Positions 1 to 6,232 of a stretch of 7,546 nt of DNA are shown here, one piece after another; within the stretch, counting starts at the first letter, position 1; every line of letters starts with the position of its first letter. Origin of the DNA: Pseudomonadota bacterium (GTDB lineage: Bacteria; Pseudomonadota; Alphaproteobacteria; Rhizobiales; Beijerinckiaceae); NCBI GenBank assembly GCA_023452965.1, contig JAEXUU010000799.1, forward strand, positions 1 to 7,546, written 5' to 3'. The notes under the pieces were generated by a model, which did no database searches, had not been told where the DNA came from, and saw nothing but the letters and a program-made list of their open reading frames with translations. The translations under genes and the position numbers were made by a program.

Positions 1-163
1 CCTGATGGTCGAGCACAACCTCTCGGTCGTCGCCTCGCTCTCGGACCGCATCACCGTGCTGGCGCGCGGCCAGGTCCTGGCCGAGGGCGACTACGCCACG
101 GTCTCGAAGGACCCGCGCGTGATCGAGGCCTATATCGGCTCGGGAGTCGGCCATGCTCACTGA
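1..163 (+). CDS. livG: LivG-type ABC transporter ATP-binding protein, C-terminal fragment
   Basis: The window opens inside this gene; the reading frame begins at base 2 and gives 53 residues before TGA at 161-163. The fragment starts with LMVEHNLSVV, which is the H-loop region (switch histidine in VEHN) that follows Walker B in ABC ATPases. It continues with SDRITVLARGQVLAEG, the usual end of the LivG/BraF subfamily, and closes with a short tail containing VIEAYIGSG. LivG is one of two cytoplasmic ATPases that drive branched-chain amino acid type importers. The assignment to LivG rather than another ABC ATPase rests on this tail and on the livF, livH and livM genes that follow. Its stop overlaps the livF start by 11 bases, so the two are probably translationally coupled. 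Walker A, the signature motif and Walker B lie outside the window and cannot be checked. Confidence 0.85.
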   Translation, partial: LMVEHNLSVVASLSDRITVLARGQVLAEGDYATVSKDPRVIEAYIGSGVGHAH

Positions 164-904
164 GACCGCCGCAGCCAAGACAGGCACCTCCGCTGCCGCC
201 GGCACCGCGCCGCTGCTCGCGGTGCGCGGGCTCGAGGCCTGGTATGGCGAGAGCCATGTCCTGCACGGCATCGATTTCGAGGTCGCGCCGGGCGAGGTCG
301 TGACGCTGCTCGGCCGCAACGGCGCCGGCAAGACGACGACGCTGAAGTCGATCATGGGCGTCATCGGCAAGCGCAAGGGCTCGGTGGTCTTCGAGGCGAG
401 AAAACCATCTCGATGCCGTCGCGCGCCATCGCCCGGCTCGGCATCGGTTTCGTGCCGGAGGAGCGTGGCATCTATGCCTCGCTCAATGTCGAAGAGAATC
501 TGATGCTGCCGCCGCAGGTGAAGCCGGGCGGGCTCTCGCTGGACGAGATTCTCACGCTGTTTCCCAACCTGAAGGAGCGGCTGAAGAGCCAGGGCACCAA
601 GCTGTCGGGTGGCGAGCAGCAGATGCTGGCGATCGGCCGCATCCTGCGCACCGGCGCGCGCTTCCTGCTGCTCGACGAGCCGACCGAGGGGCTGGCGCCC
701 GTCATCATCGACCAGATCGGCGCCACCGTCCGCAAGCTCAAGCAGGACGGCTTCACCATCATCCTGGTCGAGCAGAACTTCCGCTTCGCCCAGACCGTCG
801 CCGACCGGCACTACATCGTCGACCAGGGCAAAGTGATCGACATGATCCCCAATGCCGAGCTCGCCGCCAATATCGACAAGCTTCACAGCTATCTGGGAGT
901 TTGA
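153..904 (+). pseudogene. livF: LivF-type ABC transporter ATP-binding protein, frameshifted
   Basis: This is the second ATPase of the LIV importer, but the frame is broken. From ATG 153 the protein reads normally to residue 81 (GSVVFE), with Walker A GRNGAGKT at residues 54-61. It then goes out of frame and stops at 501-503, after 116 residues. The missing part continues from base 398 in another frame: EKTISMPSRAIARLG, then VPEERGIYASLNVEENL, signature LSGGEQQ, Walker B FLLLDEP, VEQN at the switch position (Q is usual in LivF) and stop 902-904. Restoring one G at about 395-396 (GAG-GC-GAG to GAG-GGC-GAG) gives one 250-residue protein of normal LivF length, with LSGGEQQ near 151-157 and Walker B near 171-177. 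No canonical slippery heptamer is present, so programmed frameshifting is unlikely. A base-calling error is the likeliest cause; a true mutation would abolish the ATPase, since neither piece has both nucleotide-binding halves. Confidence 0.85.
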
Positions 905-907
905 GAC

Positions 908-1795
908 ATGTTTGAACTTCTCGGCGTTCCGCCTCAGGCCCTTTTCGGGCAGGTGCTTCTGGGTCTGATCAATGGTTCGTTCTACGCGATCCTGTCGCTG
1001 GGGCTGGCCGTGATTTTCGGCCTGCTCAACATCATCAACTTCGCCCATGGGGCGCAGTACATGATGGGGGCGTTCGTCGCCTGGATGTGCCTGAACTATC
1101 TCGGCATCAACTATTGGGCGGCGCTGCTGCTGGCGCCGATCGTCGTCGGCGCCGTCGGCGTGGTGATCGAGCGGGTACTGATCGCGCGCATCGCCCATGT
1201 CGACCATCTCTACGGGCTGCTTTTGACCTTCGGTCTGGCGCTGATCATCCAGGGCCTGTTCCGCAACCAGTACGGCTCCTCGGGGCTGCCCTACCAGATC
1301 CCGGCCGAGCTGCGCGGCGGCCATAATCTCGGGTTCATGTTCCTGCCGACCTATCGCGGCTGGGTCGTGGTCGCCTCGCTGGTGATCTGCCTGGCCACCT
1401 GGTTCATGATCGAGAAGACCAAGCTCGGCGCCTATCTGCGTGCCGCGACCGAAAATCCGACCCTGACCCAGGCTTTTGGCGTCAACGTGCCGCTGCTGGT
1501 GACGCTCACCTATGGCTTCGGCGTGGCGCTGGCCGCTTTCGCCGGCGTGCTCGCCGCGCCGATCTACTCGGTCAACCCCAATATGGGCGCCGATTTGATC
1601 ATCGTCGTCTTTGCCGTGGTGGTGATCGGCGGCATGGGCTCGATCATGGGCGCGATCGTCCCCGGCTTTTCGCTCGGACTGATCGAGGGCCTGACGAAGG
1701 TGTTCTATCCGGAAGCCTCGGCGACCGTGATCTTCATCATCATGGTGCTGGTGCTGCTGGTGAAGCCGGCCGGCCTGTTCGGGCGCGCCGCCTGA
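908..1795 (+). CDS. livH: LivH-type branched-chain amino acid ABC transporter permease
   Basis: This is a 295-residue hydrophobic inner-membrane permease of normal LivH length. Family hallmarks are GLLNIINFAHGAQYMMGAF at residues 38-56, the cytoplasmic coupling (EAA-like) loop TKLGAYLRAATENPTLTQAFG at about 171-191, VVIGGMGSIMGAIVPG at 238-253, and the C-terminal KPAGLFGR at 286-293. Multiple membrane segments are evident by eye between these motifs. With LivM it forms the translocation pore that LivG and LivF energise. The start is supported by GGGAG at 895-899, eight bases upstream of ATG 908; only three bases separate it from the livF stop, so it belongs to the same transcript. Members of this family move leucine, isoleucine and valine, but also urea, amides and aromatic acids, so the substrate cannot be assigned. 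Confidence 0.93.
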   Translation: MFELLGVPPQALFGQVLLGLINGSFYAILSLGLAVIFGLLNIINFAHGAQYMMGAFVAWMCLNYLGINYWAALLLAPIVVGAVGVVIERVLIARIAHVDHLYGLLLTFGLALIIQGLFRNQYGSSGLPYQIPAELRGGHNLGFMFLPTYRGWVVVASLVICLATWFMIEKTKLGAYLRAATENPTLTQAFGVNVPLLVTLTYGFGVALAAFAGVLAAPIYSVNPNMGADLIIVVFAVVVIGGMGSIMGAIVPGFSLGLIEGLTKVFYPEASATVIFIIMVLVLLVKPAGLFGRAA

Positions 1796-1840
1796 TGCGC
1801 GCGCCTCTCGTCCTCACGGCCTCGCTGCCGCTTCGTTTCG

Positions 1841-1846
1841 AAGGAG
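1841..1846 (+). promoter_or_regulatory. Ribosome binding site of livM
   Basis: AAGGAG sits six bases before ATG 1853 and fixes the livM start. The 57-bp gap between livH and livM shows no convincing promoter or terminator, so livM is probably co-transcribed with livH. Confidence 0.75.
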
Positions 1847-1852
1847 CCGCTC

Positions 1853-2836
1853 ATGGCTGACGTCCTCCCCGCCGACGGCTCCGTGACGCACGCCGCAGCC
1901 GAGCGCGACACGGCGAGCCTGCACCGCAACGTCATGATCGGCATCGCGATCGCGCTGGTGATCGCGCCCTTCGTGGCCTATCCGGTCTTCGTCATGAAGG
2001 TGCTGTGCTTTGCGCTGTTCGCGCTCGCCTTCAACCTCCTGCTCGGCTATGGCGGCCTGCTCTCCTTCGGCCATGCCGCCTATTTCGGCATGGCGAGCTA
2101 TGTCTGCGCCTATGCCGCCAAGCATTGGGGTCTCAACCCGGAATTCGCGATCCTGGCCGGCACCGGCGTCGCCGCGATCCTCGGCCTGGTCTTCGGCTCG
2201 CTCGCCATCCGCCGCCAGGGCATCTATTTCGCGATGATCACCCTGGCGCTGGCCCAGATGGTGTTCTTCTTCTCGCTGCAGACGCCGCGCTTCACCGGCG
2301 GCGAGGACGGCATCCAGGCCGTGCCACGCGGCAAGCTCTTCGGCATGATCAACCTCGCCGACGACCGCACCCTGTATTGGGTCGTGGCGCTGATCTTCAT
2401 GGCCGGGCTGCTCGCCTTCTACCGCATCATCCACTCGCCCTTCGGACAGGTCTGCAAGGCGATCCGGGACAACGAGCCGCGCGCCATCTCGCTCGGCTAT
2501 CGCGCCAACCAGTACAAGCTCGCCGTCTTCGTGCTCTCGGCCATGCTGGCCGGGCTCGCCGGCTCGACCAAGGCGATCGTCTTCCAGCTGGCCTCGCTGA
2601 CCGACGTGCACTGGTCGATGTCGGGCGAGGTCGTGCTGATGACGCTGGTCGGCGGGCTCGGGACCATCTTCGGGCCGATCGTCGGCGCCCTCGTCATCGT
2701 CTCGATGCAGAACTTCCTGGCCACGCTCGGCGCCTGGGTCACGGTCATCCAGGGCGTGATCTTCGTGCTCTGCGTGCTGCTCTTCCGCGAGGGCATCCTC
2801 GGCGTCATCGCCAAATGGATCAAGAAGCCGCTCTGA
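1853..2836 (+). CDS. livM: LivM-type branched-chain amino acid ABC transporter permease
   Basis: This is a 327-residue permease, the partner of LivH in the inner-membrane pore. Residues 1-26 are a polar cytoplasmic N-terminus and membrane segments begin near residue 27. Family motifs are NLLLGYGGLLSFGHAAYFGM at 61-80, the segment SLAIRRQGIYFAMITLALAQ at 116-135, the coupling loop SPFGQVCKAIRDNEPRAISLGY at about 195-216, and LVGGLGTIFGPIVGA at 265-279. It ends in a basic tail, KWIKKPL. It is the last gene of the importer operon in this window. No periplasmic substrate-binding protein gene follows, so that gene must lie upstream or elsewhere. Its stop is nine bases from the stop of the convergent cytochrome gene, and no clear terminator hairpin lies between them. 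Confidence 0.93.
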   Translation: MADVLPADGSVTHAAAERDTASLHRNVMIGIAIALVIAPFVAYPVFVMKVLCFALFALAFNLLLGYGGLLSFGHAAYFGMASYVCAYAAKHWGLNPEFAILAGTGVAAILGLVFGSLAIRRQGIYFAMITLALAQMVFFFSLQTPRFTGGEDGIQAVPRGKLFGMINLADDRTLYWVVALIFMAGLLAFYRIIHSPFGQVCKAIRDNEPRAISLGYRANQYKLAVFVLSAMLAGLAGSTKAIVFQLASLTDVHWSMSGEVVLMTLVGGLGTIFGPIVGALVIVSMQNFLATLGAWVTVIQGVIFVLCVLLFREGILGVIAKWIKKPL

Positions 2837-2845
2837 GCATAGGCT

Positions 2846-3220
2846 TCAGCGCTCCAGCAGGAACTCTGCCAGCGCCGCCCGATCAGCCTCGCCAAGGCCG
2901 ACGGGCGGGCTCATCCAGCCGCCCGGCACGACCGAATCGGGATCGCGGAGATAGGCCTTGAGGCGCTCCGCATCCCAGCGCAGGCCCTTCTCGCGCATCG
3001 CAGTGAAGGCCGGCGAATAATCGAAGCCGGCGGCCGCCCCGAAAAGCCGACCAGCGAGCCCGTCAAGGGTCGGGCCCGCCATCGCGACTCTGCCCGGCTC
3101 GAGCGCATGGCAGGAGCGGCAGCCCTGGAACAGAAGCTCGCCGCGCTTTAGCTCATCGGCCGAGGCGCCCGTGCCGCCGGCCAGCGCCAATGCAGTCAGC
3201 ACGGCGAGGCCCAGCCTCAC
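2846..3220 (-). CDS. Exported mono-heme class I cytochrome c
   Basis: This is a 124-residue protein, initiated at GTG 3220, that carries a Sec signal peptide (basic MR start, hydrophobic stretch 3-14, likely cleavage after ASA at 19-21). One heme-binding motif, CRSCH, is at residues 34-38, followed by GPTLDGLAGR at 49-58. FDYSPAF lies at 66-72, and PGGWM near 99-103 supplies the likely axial methionine. This arrangement matches small soluble class I cytochromes c of periplasmic electron transfer. The mature protein is about 103 residues. The GTG overlaps the TGA of the upstream propeller gene (GTGA) and has no good ribosome binding site of its own, which suggests translational coupling and a shared job. 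The open frame extends further upstream, but that part lies inside the propeller gene and would put the signal peptide in mid-protein. The redox partner is unknown. Confidence 0.85.
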   Translation of the reverse strand: MRLGLAVLTALALAGGTGASADELKRGELLFQGCRSCHALEPGRVAMAGPTLDGLAGRLFGAAAGFDYSPAFTAMREKGLRWDAERLKAYLRDPDSVVPGGWMSPPVGLGEADRAALAEFLLER

Positions 3221-4221
3221 GCGGGCTTCACGGTCTGGATCCGGACCAGCCGGTTGGTGCCGCTCTCCCCGCCCCAGGCCTCGCCGGAGCGCCCGTCCAT
3301 CTGTCGGACATTGGCGCCTGCCCGGTCGCTCGGGAAGCTGTGGAAGCCCTCGGTCAGCGGGTCGAAGCGGAGGATCGCGTTGGCGGCGAAATCGGTGAGC
3401 CAGACCTTGTCGGCATCGTCGACATAGACCGAATAGGTCCGCGGCTTGTCGCCCGGCAGCTTCCAGCCCTTCCAGCTGCCGCTCTCGGTGTCGTAGGACG
3501 AGACCTGACCTGAATTCCATTCGCTGACCCAGATCCGGTTCTTCGAATCCGACCAGACCCGGCGCGCGCCCTGCCCCTCCGTCGGCGGATCGACCACGGT
3601 GAAGGCTGCGGTCTCGGTATCGACCCGCGCAATGTAGTTTCCGGCGAGCGAGGCGAACCAGATTTCGCCCGAGGGAGTGCGGGTCATGCCATAGGGACCG
3701 GCGCCGCGCGGGGCGTCGAACACCTCCATCTTGCCGGAATTGGGATCGAGCCGGCCGATGATGCCGTTCTGGCCGCTAAACCAGAGAATGCCCTTCTTGT
3801 CGAAGACCGGGGTGTTGAGATTGGCGCGCTCGCGGCCCGCCGGCAGCGGAAAGAGCCGGACCTCGTGGCTCTTGTCGTCGACCCGGGCGATGGCGTTCTG
3901 GCCGCCCTCGGTGACCCAGGCGGCGCCGTCGGGGCCGCGCACCACGCCATGCGGCGCCGCGCCCTCGCCGAGCGAGATCACCTTGATCTGGCTGGTGCGC
4001 GGATCGAAGCGCCCGAGCGTGCCGTTGCGCTGGCCGCAAACCCAGAGCGTACCGTCGCCGGCATCGGTGACGTCGCGCGAGCCCTTGATCCCGGGCACGT
4101 CGAAATAGGTGACGATGAAGGGGCTGCCGGGCCGCGGCTGCTCGGTCGCCTGCGCGCGCAGGATCAGGCCGGGAGCAGCAAGGCCGGCTAGACCGACTTT
4201 CAGGAACGAACGGCGCAGCAT
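3217..4221 (-). CDS. Tat-exported seven-bladed beta-propeller, virginiamycin B lyase-like (Vgb) superfamily
   Basis: This is a 334-residue protein with a twin-arginine signal: LRRSFLK at residues 2-8, a hydrophobic stretch to about 21 and likely cleavage after AQA at 23-25. The rest consists of seven repeats of 41-45 residues, each with a D-G/x-x-W strand and an N-x-I-x-R-x-D-type turn. The repeat tryptophans are at 60, 102, 147, 188, 231, 274 and 316. This is the Vgb/SMP-30-like beta-propeller pattern, and such proteins are often annotated as streptogramin (virginiamycin B) lyase. From memory, the S. aureus enzyme uses histidines in its last two blades; here those strands read RTYSV and NVRQM, and PHG occurs only in blade two. 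Lyase activity is therefore doubtful. A periplasmic or redox role with the overlapping cytochrome c gene is more plausible, but this is inferred. AAAGGAG at 4228-4234 supports the start. Confidence 0.8.
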   Translation of the reverse strand: MLRRSFLKVGLAGLAAPGLILRAQATEQPRPGSPFIVTYFDVPGIKGSRDVTDAGDGTLWVCGQRNGTLGRFDPRTSQIKVISLGEGAAPHGVVRGPDGAAWVTEGGQNAIARVDDKSHEVRLFPLPAGRERANLNTPVFDKKGILWFSGQNGIIGRLDPNSGKMEVFDAPRGAGPYGMTRTPSGEIWFASLAGNYIARVDTETAAFTVVDPPTEGQGARRVWSDSKNRIWVSEWNSGQVSSYDTESGSWKGWKLPGDKPRTYSVYVDDADKVWLTDFAANAILRFDPLTEGFHSFPSDRAGANVRQMDGRSGEAWGGESGTNRLVRIQTVKPA

Positions 4222-4227
4222 CGGCTT

Positions 4228-4234
4228 CTCCTTT
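4228..4234 (-). promoter_or_regulatory. Ribosome binding site of the propeller gene
   Basis: On the - strand AAAGGAG lies six bases before ATG 4221. It is the only strong Shine-Dalgarno site of the propeller-cytochrome unit and identifies the start that includes the Tat signal. Confidence 0.75.
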
Positions 4235-4245
4235 CGCTGTCGGCA

Positions 4246-4262
4246 GGCTGGATCATCCAGCC
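4246..4262. repeat. Perfect 17-bp palindrome upstream of the propeller gene
   Basis: The sequence is GGCTGGAT-C-ATCCAGCC: two perfect 8-base arms around one base. It lies 25-41 bases before the propeller ATG and just upstream of its ribosome binding site. The position fits a repressor operator in the leader. In RNA it could also form a short hairpin (six-base stem, five-base loop) near the ribosome binding site. No poly-T tract follows, so it is not a standard terminator. Confidence 0.55.
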
Positions 4263-4285
4263 ATCGGCCCTTGGCCTAAACCGAC

Positions 4286-4302
4286 AACTTGGTGAAACTT
4301 GG
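4286..4302. repeat. Tandem AACTTGG repeat with 10-bp period
   Basis: AACTTGG occurs twice (4286-4292 and 4296-4302) separated by TGA, giving a period of one helical turn. It lies 65-81 bases upstream of the propeller ATG, where a regulator binding on one face of the DNA could act. No clear -35/-10 pair was seen nearby. Function is unproven. Confidence 0.3.
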
Positions 4303-4344
4303 CTCGCTGCGCCGCGGTTCCCTTAGAAGTGAGAGACGGATTCA

Positions 4345-4376
4345 CCGATCAGATCGATTCAATCCGATCGGATCCG
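4345..4376. repeat. GATC-rich inverted-repeat patch between the isomerase and propeller genes
   Basis: Within 32 bases there are four GATC sites, a perfect 12-bp palindrome ATCCGATCGGAT at 4362-4373, an 8-bp palindrome CGGATCCG at 4369-4376, and an imperfect inverted repeat GATCGATT-C-AATCCGATC at 4352-4369. It lies just past the stop of the isomerase gene and at the far end of the propeller leader. It could fold as a weak terminator for the tetR operon, but it lacks a T-tract; it could also be a protein-binding site. Confidence 0.3.
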
Positions 4377-4379
4377 GCT

Positions 4380-5024
4380 CTATAGCTGCCGCTGGACCGA
4401 AGCCGGCAAGGTCGAGACCCGCGCCATCTCGCCGCCGAGGAATTCCTCGGGGGCCGCGAGATAGTCGCAGGCCATCGCCATGGCATCGACGCCCCAGAAG
4501 ATCTCGCCGTCGATCAGCAGGCTCGGCACGCCAAAAATCCCCGCCGCGACAGCCTCCTCCGTGTTCTGGCGCAGGCTGTCCTTGACGTTCTGATAGCCGA
4601 TCGCCTGGACGGCGTCGGGCTGGCCGCCGGCGATCGCCACCAGTCCGAGCACTTGCGGGTCATTGGCGTCGCGCCCCTCGGCCCAGACCAGGCGGAAGGC
4701 TTCCGCCACCGCGTGCTCGTCGCCTTCCAGCGCCGTCAGCAGGCGCAGCATCGCCAGCGGGTTGAACGGGTGGCTCGGCGGAAAGCGGAAGGGGACGCCC
4801 ATGGCTTCGGCGAGATGCGTGGCGAGACGATAGGTGTGGACGCGCTTGGGCGCGATCTCGGCCGGGCCGAGCTGCCCCCAGGCCTTGAGCACTGCGCCGA
4901 AGACGATCGGCTTCAGCTCGACCGGCCGATAGGCGCGGATGTCGTCGAGCTTCGTCAGCGCGAGATGCGCGAAGGGCGAGATGATGTCGAAATACCAGAT
5001 GGCGGGCTTGGTCACGGGGCTCAC
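4380..5024 (-). CDS. 2-hydroxychromene-2-carboxylate isomerase-like protein (DsbA fold, kappa GST type)
   Basis: This is a 214-residue thioredoxin-fold protein. It opens with AIWYFDIISPFAHLALTKL, where Ser16 occupies the position of the glutathione-contacting serine of NahD and kappa-class GSTs; there is no CxxC, so it is not a thiol oxidase. Further family marks are FNPLAMLRLLTALEGD at 87-102, the cis-proline loop GIFGVPSLLIDG at 162-173 and FWGVDAM at 176-182. In naphthalene and related pathways such enzymes isomerise 2-hydroxychromene-2-carboxylate using glutathione, but many homologues have unknown substrates. The chosen start, GTG 5024, overlaps the stop of the upstream hydrolase (GTGA); GTG 5015 is equally possible. 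An in-frame ATG at 5078 would add 18 unrelated-looking residues inside the hydrolase gene and is less likely. It ends the tetR operon. A single-enzyme function is not assignable from sequence. Confidence 0.78.
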   Translation of the reverse strand: MSPVTKPAIWYFDIISPFAHLALTKLDDIRAYRPVELKPIVFGAVLKAWGQLGPAEIAPKRVHTYRLATHLAEAMGVPFRFPPSHPFNPLAMLRLLTALEGDEHAVAEAFRLVWAEGRDANDPQVLGLVAIAGGQPDAVQAIGYQNVKDSLRQNTEEAVAAGIFGVPSLLIDGEIFWGVDAMAMACDYLAAPEEFLGGEMARVSTLPASVQRQL

Positions 5025-5560
5025 TTGATCAGCTTGCTGGCGGCACGGAACTGCGGATGCTCGGCGGTGCGCAGCCATTCGAACACCACCATCTCGGTGG
5101 TGACGATCTCGGCGCCATGGCGCTCCAGGCGGCGCAGCGCCACCTCCTTGCTCTCGGGCGCGCGCGAGCCGACGGCATCCTGGACCACGAAGACGCGGCG
5201 CTTGCGGGCCAGCAATGAAAGCACGGTCTGGCCGAAGCAGACATGCGCCTCGCAGCCGCAGAGGATCAGCTCCTCGTCATCGGCCAGCGCCGCGAGAAAA
5301 GCCGGCTCGCCGCAGGAATCGAAGCTCATCTTGGCGATCACGGGACCGGCACCGGCGAGCTCGGCAACGGTCGTTCCCAGCCCCGCCGGATTCTCCTCGG
5401 TCATCAGCACGGGCACGCCGAGCAGCAAGGCGGCATCGACCAGCCGGCGGGCATTGGCGACGAGCCGAGGCCCGTCATGGATCGCCGGCATCAGCCGCGC
5501 CTGGAAATCGATGATGACGAGGCGCGAGCGACCGGCATCCATCAGGCTCATCGACGTCAT
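5021..5560 (-). CDS. Isochorismatase-family (cysteine) hydrolase
   Basis: This is a 179-residue single-domain hydrolase. The Asp-Lys-Cys catalytic set of the isochorismatase/nicotinamidase fold is visible: Asp18 in LVIIDFQ, Lys77 in VIAKMSF, and the nucleophile Cys108 in CGCEAHVCFGQT. TEENPAGLGTTVAEL at 54-68 resembles the ISOC1/ISOC2-like branch rather than nicotinamidases or siderophore-type isochorismatases. The substrate is unknown; relatives cleave C-N or vinyl-ether bonds, or have no known substrate. The ATG at 5560 overlaps the tetR stop (ATGA) and lacks a strong ribosome binding site, which points to translational coupling. In-frame ATGs four and seven codons in are possible alternatives. 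Its stop overlaps the next gene, so it sits in the centre of a compact three-gene unit. Confidence 0.85.
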   Translation of the reverse strand: MTSMSLMDAGRSRLVIIDFQARLMPAIHDGPRLVANARRLVDAALLLGVPVLMTEENPAGLGTTVAELAGAGPVIAKMSFDSCGEPAFLAALADDEELILCGCEAHVCFGQTVLSLLARKRRVFVVQDAVGSRAPESKEVALRRLERHGAEIVTTEMVVFEWLRTAEHPQFRAASKLIK

Positions 5561-6192
5561 ACCCCGCGCTGGAGCCTTTCCAGCTCCGTTTCGACATGGC
5601 GCTCCATCAGCATACGCGGCGGCGTCCCGAACATCCGGATGCGCCGCGTATGCGCCAGCAGGAGCACGCCGGAAGCATGGGCGAAGGCATCGGCCATGAT
5701 CAAGTCTGCGAGCTCGGCATTCGCGCCGAGCTCGCGCGCCGCGACGCGAATCGGCGACAGGCTCGCTTCCAGCGCCTCGTTCAGCGCCCGGTCACGCTCG
5801 CGGCCGAGGCCGTGCGGACGCATGCCGCCGCGAAACAGGTAGAAGCCGAGATCGAGATCGCGCGGATTGGCGGCGTAGAAGTCGAAGAAGCCGAGCGCAG
5901 CCGCGCGAAAGCGCTGCGGCGGCGTCTCCGCGCCCGCGACCGCGGCGTCGACGAAGGCGCTCAAAGCCGCAAGCGACTGGCCGAGCACCTCGGCATAGAG
6001 CGCCTCCTTTGAGTCGAAATGGAAATAGAGCGCCGCCGGGGTGTAGCCGGCTTCGGCCGCGATCGCCCGCAAGGAAGCCCCGTCGAGCCCGTCGCGCTCG
6101 AAGATCGCCCGCGCCGCGGTCAGGATCAGGCCGCGCTTGAGATCGGTCGCGGCATAACGGCCGCGCTTTCGTCCGGTCGCCTCGCCCCCCAC
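5557..6192 (-). CDS. TetR/AcrR-family transcriptional regulator
   Basis: This is a 211-residue regulator from GTG 6192. A basic leader (GRKRGRYAATDLKRG) precedes the TetR N-terminal domain: ILTAARAIFERDGLDGASLRAIAAEAGYTPAALYFHFDSKEALYAEVL. The helix-turn-helix lies at about residues 38-62, with recognition helix TPAALYFHF. The C-terminal part is a helical ligand-binding domain of ordinary length, with no cysteine or other effector clue. GTG 6192 is preferred because AAGGGAG at 6200-6206 sits seven bases upstream; a TTG at 6210 would add six residues but lies before that site. The gene is first in an operon with the hydrolase and isomerase and is divergent from the HpaB/AbfD-like gene, the usual layout for a local repressor of both units and of itself. 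Confidence 0.9.
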   Translation of the reverse strand: MGGEATGRKRGRYAATDLKRGLILTAARAIFERDGLDGASLRAIAAEAGYTPAALYFHFDSKEALYAEVLGQSLAALSAFVDAAVAGAETPPQRFRAAALGFFDFYAANPRDLDLGFYLFRGGMRPHGLGRERDRALNEALEASLSPIRVAARELGANAELADLIMADAFAHASGVLLLAHTRRIRMFGTPPRMLMERHVETELERLQRGV

Positions 6193-6199
6193 GCTGGAA

Positions 6200-6206
6200 C
6201 TCCCTT
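6200..6206 (-). promoter_or_regulatory. Ribosome binding site of tetR
   Basis: On the - strand AAGGGAG lies seven bases before GTG 6192. It decides the start in favour of GTG over the upstream in-frame TTG at 6210. Confidence 0.7.
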
Positions 6207-6232
6207 CCAAAAGACCGCCTGCAAATGACCGC

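Noticed and set aside
393..410. Programmed -1 frameshift in livF
   Set aside because: The needed -1 shift has only AGA-AAA in the zero frame, not an X-XXY-YYZ heptamer, and LivF is not known to be made by frameshifting. A simple missing G fits better.
1814..2611. Long open frame on the - strand opposite livM (265 codons)
   Set aside because: Its product is a low-complexity run of charged residues (E, D, R, H, Q) typical of antisense reading of GC-rich membrane-protein genes. The + strand carries unambiguous LivM motifs.
2829..2870. Rho-independent terminator between livM and the cytochrome gene
   Set aside because: The short CTGA/TCAG arms around 2832-2848 do not extend into a stable stem and no T-tract follows on either strand.
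2846..3520. Extended cytochrome c frame starting about 100 codons upstream
   Set aside because: The extra part is an out-of-frame reading of the propeller gene and would bury the signal peptide mid-protein; GTG 3220 gives a normal exported cytochrome.
5025..5078. ATG start of the isomerase gene at 5078
   Set aside because: It would add 18 residues with no resemblance to the family, wholly inside the hydrolase gene; the GTGA overlap at 5021-5024 parallels that of the propeller-cytochrome pair.
4653..5699. Long open frame on the + strand opposite the isomerase, hydrolase and tetR genes (348 codons)
   Set aside because: It runs antisense across three recognisable genes, is rich in R, S and A, and shows no domain.
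6193..6210. TTG start of tetR at 6210
   Set aside because: The ribosome binding site AAGGGAG at 6200-6206 lies downstream of that TTG and is correctly spaced for GTG 6192.
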